Shown: positions 24,505 through 29,016 of the stretch, piece by piece
Numbering within the stretch: position 1 is the stretch's first letter
Layout: each line of letters opens with the position of its first letter
NCBI GenBank assembly: GCA_031425695.1
Contig: JANPJV010000147.1
Coordinates: 1-29,016 of the forward strand
Direction: 5' to 3'
Length of the DNA stretch: 29,016 nt
DNA from: JANPJV01 sp031425695
Lineage (GTDB): Bacteria; Pseudomonadota; Gammaproteobacteria; Xanthomonadales; SZUA-5
Notes under the pieces: generated by a model
Database searches by the model: none
Seen by the model: only the letters and a program-made list of their open reading frames with translations
Told to the model about the DNA's origin: nothing
Program-made: the position numbers and the translations under genes

Positions 24505-25270
24505 GTCAAAAGACAACGGCTGGCACGAGTACCACGGCGGTCAGACCTTCAGCGTGCCGTGGTCGATGCTTCAGCACCCGAACTTCACGCGGCTCACGCC
24601 GCACGCGTGCAAGTTGCTCTTCGATCTCGGCAAACAGTTTGGCGGCCACAACAACGGCTACTTGTTCGCCGGCTGGGAGCACATGAGCAAGAGCGGCTGG
24701 AAGTCGCAGACCACGCTCAGGAACGCAATTCTCGAGCTTCGCCACTACCGGCTGCTGATCCTCACCCGACAGGGCGGGCGCAACCGTGCGAGCTACTACG
24801 GCTTCACCTGGCGCTCTATCGCCGAGAAGAAAGGCAAGCCGCTCGACTGCGGCGTGACGTGTTCGCGTCCTACCGACGCATGGCTGACCGAGGTGCCGGC
24901 GTTCGTTCCGCCGCCCAAGAGAAAGGGCGCGGATGAAAAATCCTTGCACCTCTCAGTGGAGAAGCCTGCACCTCCTAGAGGTGTAGTCCGCAGAAAGTTA
25001 GTTCACCTGGTGGAGCAACAAATTACGACTACACCTCCTAGCGGTGCAGTCAGCCACTTTCCGCCGAGTCCCTTACACCTCTCAGTGAACAGTATTAAAG
25101 GTATGCCATACCCCGTTGGCGCTGTGGGCTCTGCTGCTAGCTGTGGAGCTCTAGATGCTGATGGTCCCGCGGTCTCTCCTGTAGGCGCTTTTGACCCTGC
25201 TCCAAGCTCAGATTCAAGGCTTGGAAATAATCGGCGCCCGAATGTCGACCGAAAGCGAGCGAGCGCATAA
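24497..25270 (+). CDS. Replication initiator-like winged-helix protein
   Basis: A 257-residue protein. Its N-terminal half (about 10-125) is a winged helix of the type in phage and island replication proteins: WSMLQHPNFTRLTPHACKLL, then HMSKSGWKSQTTLRNAILEL as recognition region and RQGGRNRASYYGFTW as wing. The C-terminal half (about 145-257) is disordered and low in complexity, because the DNA there carries an array of iterons (24945-25092) that most likely bind this protein. The arrangement recalls lambda O, where the origin lies in the initiator gene. The ATG overlaps the TOPRIM stop by eight bases. No helicase loader or primase is encoded, so host replication proteins would be used. The initiator role is inferred from the fold and the iterons. 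Confidence 0.75.
   Translation: MAKSKDNGWHEYHGGQTFSVPWSMLQHPNFTRLTPHACKLLFDLGKQFGGHNNGYLFAGWEHMSKSGWKSQTTLRNAILELRHYRLLILTRQGGRNRASYYGFTWRSIAEKKGKPLDCGVTCSRPTDAWLTEVPAFVPPPKRKGADEKSLHLSVEKPAPPRGVVRRKLVHLVEQQITTTPPSGAVSHFPPSPLHLSVNSIKGMPYPVGAVGSAASCGALDADGPAVSPVGAFDPAPSSDSRLGNNRRPNVDRKRASA
24945..25092. repeat. Iteron array, candidate replication origin
   Basis: Four copies of TRCACCTC start at 24945, 24967, 25030 and 25074. The second and third are near-palindromes, TGCACCTCCTAGAGGTGTA and TACACCTCCTAGCGGTGCA; the first and fourth share TCAGTG after the core. Spacings are 22, 63 and 44, close to multiples of two helical turns. A weaker copy (TTCACCTG) is at 25002. AT-richer DNA follows to 25100. 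Confidence 0.75.
25100..25112. repeat. Palindrome next to the iteron array
   Basis: GGTATGCCATACC is a 13-base perfect palindrome around one central base, directly after AGTATTAAAG. It could be part of the candidate origin. Confidence 0.45.
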
Positions 25271-25316
25271 AGCCGCCGCCGGACGGCATCCGGCACTAAA
25301 CGAAGGAACGACACCG

Positions 25317-26135
25317 ATGAAAAACGCAATCCCTGAAAGCCTCGCCAATAACCTGGTCAAGTTCGGATGTAAGCCCAACGGCGACGTTATCCGCACCGCT
25401 ACCGGGCGTTTCCTTTCGTGGGGCATGGACGCCCCAACCGAGGAAGCACAACCCGACCTGTTGCGCATCACCATGGGCGTCGTGGGCGCCGTGGCGACAC
25501 ATAGCAGCGCGGTCGACAAGATCAAGCAGGACGTGGAGCTGTCGCAGGAAGGACGCGCGCGCCGGCACCGACTTGCCACGCCTAGCTACATCGAGCCGAT
25601 CGCCAATGCCGCACTAGCCGTGCTCGCGACTGAGAGCGCACACGAGCGGGCCGTTGCTGGGTTCTACGACACCGAGCCGCCAATCCCCGGCAGCACCACA
25701 CAAGCCGTGCTCGACGCCGAGGCCCGCGCATGGGTCAACGGGGCCGATGCGAAGGACCTGGTGCCGATCCTCACGGAAGTGGCGCAGGGCATGCCCAACG
25801 CGCGCCAGCGACGACTGGTCTACGCCTGGCGCGCTGCCGCGTATCCGCTCCGCGTCGAATTCGAGGACGCGCTCAACGAAGCGTGGCACACGCTCCGGCG
25901 ATACGAGAACGCAGAGGGCGCCGCCAACTTGGATGCAAGGGGTGAGGCCGTGGCGTGGGCTCGCAACGTTGTGCAGGCCGCATGCCGGGCGTTCAAGGAA
26001 GACAGCGGGATTCAGCCGGTTGAACTGTTCGATCTGGTGTCGGCGCAGGGCAACGGCGCCGCGATCCCGCTCTTCTGGTCGGATGCGGAGGCGGAAACGC
26101 TCAGCCACATGACCAGCGCGGGCGTCGCGGCTTGA
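25317..26135 (+). CDS. Unknown 272-residue protein of the element
   Basis: No family is recognised. The protein is mostly helical (for example PIANAALAVLATESAHERAV and AEARAWVNGADAKDLVPILT) with a C-terminal LFWSDAEAETLSHM. ATG 25317 is chosen since AAGGA lies nine bases upstream; an ATG at 25242 would overlap the previous gene. It stands between the replication gene and the DUF5681 gene, where phages carry packaging-adjacent genes, but nothing in the sequence shows a capsid or terminase role. Confidence 0.75.
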   Translation: MKNAIPESLANNLVKFGCKPNGDVIRTATGRFLSWGMDAPTEEAQPDLLRITMGVVGAVATHSSAVDKIKQDVELSQEGRARRHRLATPSYIEPIANAALAVLATESAHERAVAGFYDTEPPIPGSTTQAVLDAEARAWVNGADAKDLVPILTEVAQGMPNARQRRLVYAWRAAAYPLRVEFEDALNEAWHTLRRYENAEGAANLDARGEAVAWARNVVQAACRAFKEDSGIQPVELFDLVSAQGNGAAIPLFWSDAEAETLSHMTSAGVAA

Positions 26136-26161
26136 TGTTTGCAACGTAGGAGCAACCCACC

Positions 26162-26584
26162 ATGCCGCGCAAAGGTAGATGGCAGAAGGGCGAATCCGGC
26201 AACCCGACCGGGCGCAAGCCCGGTTCCCGTGATCGGCGCTCGCAGTTGCGGGCGTTGATCCAAGCCGAGGCGCCCGAACTGATCGCGATGGCGGTCAAAT
26301 TGGCGAAGGCCGGCGACCCGGCCGCGCTGTCGCTGTTGCTGGCTCGCTGCGTGGCGCCGCTTCGCCCGGCATCGGATCCGATTTCATTCGACATGGAACC
26401 GGGCGCCAGTCTCGCCGATCAAGCGCGGTCGATCCTGGCCGCAATCGCCGATGGTCGGATCGACCCTCACACGGGCCGCGCGCTGGTCGATGCCGTGGCC
26501 GCAGTCGGTCGCGTGGTCGAACTGGATGAAATCGAGCGCCGACTCACCGCACTGGAATCAGGAGACACCAACGATGAAACGTGA
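26162..26584 (+). CDS. DUF5681 domain protein
   Basis: A 140-residue protein with the N-terminal DUF5681 signature (KGESGNPTGRKPGSRDRR, residues 9-26), a basic G-N-P-x-G-R motif common in phage and island proteins, often next to terminase genes. A helical middle follows (LIAMAVKLAKAGDPAALSLL) and an acidic C-terminus. It may bind DNA. The ATG follows TAGGAG. There is no terminase next to it here, which is a notable absence. LAKAGDPAAL recurs as LAQAGEPAAL in the last gene of the element (27212-27397). Confidence 0.85.
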   Translation: MPRKGRWQKGESGNPTGRKPGSRDRRSQLRALIQAEAPELIAMAVKLAKAGDPAALSLLLARCVAPLRPASDPISFDMEPGASLADQARSILAAIADGRIDPHTGRALVDAVAAVGRVVELDEIERRLTALESGDTNDET

Positions 26585-26771
26585 AGCCCACAAACGGCTG
26601 GACGCTGTAGAGCGCCGGTCCGCTCTCGAAAATCCCGAACCGCTGCTGCTCCTCGCCGAGGATGAGCCGTTCCCCGTGCGCAAGGGCAAAGGCCCGAGCT
26701 TGGCAATCCGCATGGGCGGCACGCGCCGAAATCCTGGAACCGGCGAATTGGAGAAGATCAATGCGACCTGA
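26574..26771 (+). CDS. Small RLE-type protein 1
   Basis: A 65-residue protein. An N-terminal helix (EAHKRLDAVERR) is followed by a hydrophobic strand (PLLLLAEDEP). The same plan recurs in the next two genes, so the three look like paralogues. The ATG follows AGGAGA eight bases upstream and overlaps the DUF5681 gene by eleven bases. Function unknown. Confidence 0.72.
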   Translation: MKREAHKRLDAVERRSALENPEPLLLLAEDEPFPVRKGKGPSLAIRMGGTRRNPGTGELEKINAT

Positions 26772-26970
26772 GACTTTCCGCAAACGGCTTGAAGTGCTGC
26801 GCCAGCGTGCCGTGGATGCGAGGCCAATCGCACCCACACCCGTGCTGTTCGCTGCCGAGGGCGAGAGCACCGCCGATGCCCGTCAACGCGCTGGCGTGCC
26901 GCCTGGTGCGTTCTGCGTCGTGATCACGACCGTCGACATGAGCACGCCACGACCGGAGGCCGCGTCATGA
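26761..26970 (+). CDS. Small RLE-type protein 2
   Basis: A 69-residue protein with helix TFRKRLEVLRQR, strand TPVLFAAEGE and a later strand GAFCVVITTVD. It shares the helix-then-strand plan with its two neighbours. It overlaps the previous gene by eleven bases and the next by four. Function unknown. Confidence 0.7.
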   Translation: MRPETFRKRLEVLRQRAVDARPIAPTPVLFAAEGESTADARQRAGVPPGAFCVVITTVDMSTPRPEAAS

Positions 26971-27209
26971 CCCTGCGCACTCGACTTGCTGCGCTCGAAC
27001 GGCGACACCCTCGCGGTGTCGTGATCGTTCTCGACGAAGCAGACCGCGACCCTGGCGATGATCGACCGTGGAAGAGCCACAACTTCGTGCCGACCATCGT
27101 CTTTGGCTATGCGCAGCGTGGCGAGTCCGCGAAGGACTGGGCCGCGCGCGTCGGCTGGAGTGACCCCAAGAATCGCCCACTGGCGCGCCTGCCATACCTG
27201 AGGGGCTAG
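26967..27209 (+). CDS. Small RLE-type protein 3
   Basis: An 80-residue protein with helix LRTRLAALERRHP, strand RGVVIVLDEAD and a C-terminal WAARVGWSDP. Proteins of this kind, L-x-x-R-L-x-x-L-E-x-R followed by a beta strand, occur in phages and islands near packaging genes; no function is established. ATGA overlap with the previous gene. Confidence 0.72.
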   Translation: MTLRTRLAALERRHPRGVVIVLDEADRDPGDDRPWKSHNFVPTIVFGYAQRGESAKDWAARVGWSDPKNRPLARLPYLRG

Positions 27210-27211
27210 CG

Positions 27212-27397
27212 ATGAAAGACTATGACGACATGACCGAGCACGAACGCGACGTGGAAGTGATGCGTACGCTGGTGCAGTTGGCGCAGGCCGGCGAACCCGC
27301 AGCATTGCGCGGCCTGGGCAAGATGCTGGGCATCACCAAAGGCCGGCGCGTGCCGTCGTTTGACGAGCTACTCGAAAGACTGTCGCTCACCGATTGA
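27212..27397 (+). CDS. Small unknown protein, last gene of the element
   Basis: A 61-residue acidic helical protein starting two bases after the previous stop, with GAGGGG upstream. LAQAGEPAALRGLGKML resembles a segment of the DUF5681 protein (LAKAGDPAALSLLLARC). A terminator follows 25 bases after its stop. Function unknown. Confidence 0.7.
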   Translation: MKDYDDMTEHERDVEVMRTLVQLAQAGEPAALRGLGKMLGITKGRRVPSFDELLERLSLTD

Positions 27398-27421
27398 GCC
27401 GTCGCCGCGACCATCGACCGG

Positions 27422-27445
27422 GCCCGCCTTGTGCGGGCTTTGTCG
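27422..27445 (+). terminator. Rho-independent terminator at the end of the element operon
   Basis: Stem GCCCGC (27422-27427), loop CTTGT, stem GCGGGC (27433-27438), followed by a T-rich run (TTTGTCG). It comes after the last plus-strand gene. Confidence 0.75.
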
Positions 27446-27467
27446 TTTCTGGCGGCCTGCAAGTTTC

Positions 27468-27494
27468 GATTTGGTCGTCAATCTGGTCATTGGT
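27468..27494. repeat. Right copy of 27-bp subterminal repeat
   Basis: Matches 20530-20556 with one mismatch (C for T at 27483). It lies 53 bases inside attR. Together the pair brackets the element and fits integrase arm-type sites. Confidence 0.75.
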
Positions 27495-27547
27495 TCAGCT
27501 ATGCGCGCCGACATTCACGCGCCGCTATGGCCAACCAATTGATTTCA

Positions 27548-27594
27548 TGGTGGGCCCACCAGGATTCGAACCTGGAACCAAGAGATTATGAGTC
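27548..27594. repeat. attR: 47-bp direct repeat inside the intact tRNA
   Basis: The 3' part of the tRNA gene at 27548-27623, identical to 20370-20416. The element lies on the 3' side of the tRNA, which keeps a complete sequence, as usual for tRNA-targeting integrases. Confidence 0.93.
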
Positions 27595-27623
27595 TCCTGC
27601 TCTAACCGTTGAGCTATAGGCCC
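27548..27623 (-). tRNA. tRNA with anticodon CAT, probably tRNA-Ile2
   Basis: The minus strand folds as a full cloverleaf: acceptor GGGCCTA with TGGGCCC, D arm GCTC-AACGGTTA-GAGC, anticodon stem GGAGA/TCTCT with loop CTCATAA (anticodon CAT), T arm CCAGG-TTCGAAT-CCTGG, and encoded CCA. The GACTCATAATC anticodon arm with TTGGT after it resembles the isoleucine tRNA with CAT (C34 modified to lysidine) more than initiator tRNA; elongator Met is the alternative. Confidence 0.9.
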
Positions 27624-27704
27624 GCATGGGGAATTGTAGGTGACCAGCCGTCCATGGCGCTTGGCGCTCACCGCGCGCGGCATGCCGCGCGAAACCCGAC
27701 TGGC

Positions 27705-27732
27705 CCTGCTCCAACGTTTGAGCTGCAGGCCC
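27705..27732 (-). pseudogene. Degenerate 5' half of a tRNA
   Basis: Minus-strand GGGCCTGCAGCTCAAACG and on matches the 5' acceptor and D arm of the intact tRNA (GGGCCTATAGCTCAACGG) with few changes; including flanks, 26 of 32 bases agree. No anticodon or T arm follows. It is a tRNA remnant, 81 bases upstream of the intact tRNA. Confidence 0.65.
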
Positions 27733-27787
27733 GGATGTCATCGGGTCGCGGATTCTAGCGAAGTCGGCGACCGGATCGGCGCTTCCA

Positions 27788-27865
27788 GTAGCCCGGGTAA
27801 GCGCAGCGCACCCGGGAGTGAGCTCGCGATTCGCACCTGGGTGCACCAGCGCTTACCCGGGCTAC
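27788..27865. repeat. Long inverted repeat GTAGCCCGGGTAAGCGC
   Basis: Left arm GTAGCCCGGGTAAGCGC (27788-27804) continuing to CCCGGG at 27816; right arm reads in reverse as GCGCTTACCCGGGCTAC (27849-27865). It lies just after the stop of the minus-strand gene and may end its transcription. Sequences of this kind are dispersed repeats in several gammaproteobacteria. Confidence 0.8.
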
Positions 27866-27871
27866 GAGTGC

Positions 27872-28615
27872 CTAGCCGAGCATGTCGAGGAAGCTTTGCA
27901 GCTCGAGCGCGTGGGTGGGGCCGGGCCCGACGGGATTGATGATGACGCCGTCGACGGCGAGGCCGGGGAGATGTTGGGCGAGATCGTTGCCGGACCAGGT
28001 GCGGCGTTGCAGCTGTGGGAAGCGGTCGAGGACGCGCTGGCAGCAATCGAGTGCGGTGAACAGCATGGCGGGATTGGCGATGCCGCCGGCGCCGGGGACG
28101 GTAGCGACGTTGTCCTGCTCCGGGAAGAACAACAGCAGGTAGCCTGGAAAAGACTTCAGCGCCTGGCTGCGTTCGGGGGAGGCGGGCGCGCTCAGGGCGC
28201 GCTCTACGGCGAGCGCCTGCGACCACAGGCCGATCAGCTGGAACGAATCGGCGCCGATGAACCAGGCCTGCTCGGTCGGTCCGCCCATGTTGACCTTGAG
28301 CGCGCGAATGTTGAGTTGGCCGAGCGCACCGAATAGCTCGTCGCCGGCGACCGGCCGCACGACGGTGCCGATGCGCACGCCGGCATCGAGCGCGGTCTGC
28401 AGCGCGGCATCGTCGCTGTAGATCCAAAGCTCGTTCTGCGGCATGTTCGCGTCCTGGCTGAGGATCTGCGCACGCTCGAAGCGGTCGCGCCCGGTCGCCG
28501 TGATCGCGGCCGCAATCGGGACGATCCAGTCGTCCCACGCAATCAGGGTCCGGGTGATGGCTTCGAGGGAGCGCTCACCGCGAGCGTAGGCCTGCAACTC
28601 GTCGATCACGCTCAT
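27872..28615 (-). CDS. Unknown 247-residue protein, possibly SseB-like
   Basis: A soluble alpha/beta protein. The segment NELWIYSDDAALQTALDAG followed by LNIRALKVNMGG resembles the start of SseB-type domains, in which a W-x-(Y/F)-(S/T)-D-x-x-A-L strand-helix pair is usual; this is a weak call. The C-terminal half (LLLFFPEQDNVATVPGAGG, then VDGVIINPVGPG) is not recognised. ATG at 28615 is chosen: AAGGAG lies five bases upstream. The upstream DNA is an eight-fold octanucleotide repeat, which also stays open in frame up to about 28762, so a longer, repeat-containing N-terminus (AKEPRSQG repeats) is conceivable. Confidence 0.75.
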   Translation of the reverse strand: MSVIDELQAYARGERSLEAITRTLIAWDDWIVPIAAAITATGRDRFERAQILSQDANMPQNELWIYSDDAALQTALDAGVRIGTVVRPVAGDELFGALGQLNIRALKVNMGGPTEQAWFIGADSFQLIGLWSQALAVERALSAPASPERSQALKSFPGYLLLFFPEQDNVATVPGAGGIANPAMLFTALDCCQRVLDRFPQLQRRTWSGNDLAQHLPGLAVDGVIINPVGPGPTHALELQSFLDMLG

Positions 28616-28620
28616 GGTGG

Positions 28621-28684
28621 CTCCTTGGCTCCTTGGCTCCTTGGCTCCTTGGCTCCTTGGCTCCTTGGCTCCTTGGCTCCTTGG
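28621..28684 (-). repeat. Octanucleotide tandem repeat carrying eight Shine-Dalgarno copies
   Basis: Eight perfect copies of CTCCTTGG (minus strand CCAAGGAG), directly upstream of the start at 28615. Each unit holds AAGGAG; the nearest one is correctly spaced from the ATG. Units of eight bases are not a multiple of three, so a change in number would shift any frame running through them. Confidence 0.9.
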
Positions 28685-28833
28685 CTGATTGCCCGATAAT
28701 CTCGAAAGTCGGGCGCTTTTGTCAGTACGGCTGCGCGCCAAGTACTCATAATCAAGCACCAATCAGTTCACCCCTTTTTCACGGGCGGCAGGCCAGCTTT
28801 CTGCGGCGAAGTCCGGGAGTTTCCGTCGGGCCC

Positions 28834-29016
28834 ATGGAACAGGAACCAGCAGCAGGACAGGCACCGTTGGAAGCGGCGATCCTCGAGTCGATCGCAGACC
28901 ATGTGGTGCACTACGACCGCGAATGGCGCTACACCTATGTGAATGCCGCCGCCGAGAGGATGCTCGAGCGTGGCCGCGCGGAGCTGCTCGGGCAAACGAT
29001 CTGGGAGCTCTATCCG
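28834..29016 (+). CDS. PAS-domain protein, 5' end only
   Basis: 61 codons are present, open to the window end. The start is MEQEPAAGQAPLEAAILESI and a PAS fold begins at once: ADHVVHYDREWRYTYVNAAA, then ERGRAELLGQTIWELYP, with the typical D-x-x-x-x-(Y/F)-x-Y-x-N and L-x-G pattern. PAS domains sense ligands, redox or light and usually sit before a histidine kinase, GGDEF or similar output domain, which lies beyond the window. ATG at 28834 has only weak ribosome-binding potential upstream (CGGGAG). It is divergent from the 27872-28615 gene. Confidence 0.82.
   Translation, partial: MEQEPAAGQAPLEAAILESIADHVVHYDREWRYTYVNAAAERMLERGRAELLGQTIWELYP

Larger units (their letters stand above)
20370..27594. 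mobile_element. 7.2-kb integrated element in a tRNA gene, satellite-like
   Basis: Bounded by 47-bp direct repeats of tRNA sequence and starting with a tyrosine recombinase gene. All fourteen genes run on the plus strand and most overlap by a few bases. Functions seen: integration, AlpA-type regulation, a topoisomerase VI A-like TOPRIM protein, replication initiation and a DUF5681 protein. There are no capsid, portal, terminase, tail, lysis, relaxase or secretion genes, so if mobile it must use a helper phage or conjugative element. A Rho-independent terminator and a 27-bp repeat lie just inside the right end. Confidence 0.9.

Noticed and set aside
24945..25092. A CRISPR array or transposon end cluster
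   Set aside because: The repeats are short, unevenly spaced and partly palindromic within a coding gene; iterons fit better.
28621..28684. A CRISPR array
   Set aside because: The units are eight bases long, perfect and without spacers; this is a simple tandem repeat.

Overview
The window looks like chromosome of a high-GC gammaproteobacterium, most likely of the Xanthomonadales/Lysobacterales. This is inferred from the gene mix (GumN/TraB-like protein, Ser/Thr kinase with TPRs, lipoprotein oligopeptidase B, propeller-type histidine kinase), the REP-like palindromes between genes and dense GC-rich coding; no rRNA or named marker fixes the genus.

Core part, 1-13.6 kb: a cytochrome b561-YceI pair, a GumN/TraB-like protein, a large membrane Ser/Thr kinase with TPRs, an oligopeptidase B lipoprotein, a MAPEG membrane protein, a cysteine-rich HEAT-like protein of unknown role, a 1105-residue periplasmic-propeller histidine kinase and an EamA transporter. 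Several gaps hold palindromic repeats of at least three families; the best one (1226-1309 and 8205-8288) has hairpin stems with compensatory changes and lies between convergent genes both times.

Decay zone, 13.8-17.3 kb: a cysteine synthase gene broken by one in-frame amber codon, with MetJ-box-like operators (AGACGTCT) upstream of it and a second array just downstream; an unidentified decayed coding stretch; and a secreted parallel beta-helix type protein split by a frameshift in a short T run.

Toxin-antitoxin zone, 17.6-19.95 kb: hipBA with two TTGC-N8-GCAA palindromes upstream of hipB, then a Phd-type antitoxin with a PIN-domain toxin.

Mobile element, 20370-27594: a 7.2-kb integrated element bounded by 47-bp direct repeats that match the 3' part of a tRNA with anticodon CAT (intact copy at 27548-27623, minus strand). 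All its genes are on the plus strand and most overlap: tyrosine recombinase, unknown protein, AlpA-like regulator, three small unknowns, a TOPRIM protein that resembles the A subunit of topoisomerase VI (the Mini-A type known from mobile elements), a winged-helix replication protein with an iteron array inside its own gene, a 272-residue unknown, a DUF5681 protein, three small related RLE-type proteins and a last small protein, followed by a terminator. No capsid, portal, terminase, relaxase or secretion gene is present, so the element looks like a satellite or a minimal replicating island. A 27-bp repeat near both ends probably holds recombinase arm sites. This element is the most interesting part of the window.

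Right flank: the tRNA, a degenerate 5' tRNA remnant, a long inverted repeat, an unknown protein whose ribosome-binding region is an eight-fold octanucleotide repeat, and the start of a PAS-domain protein that runs off the window.
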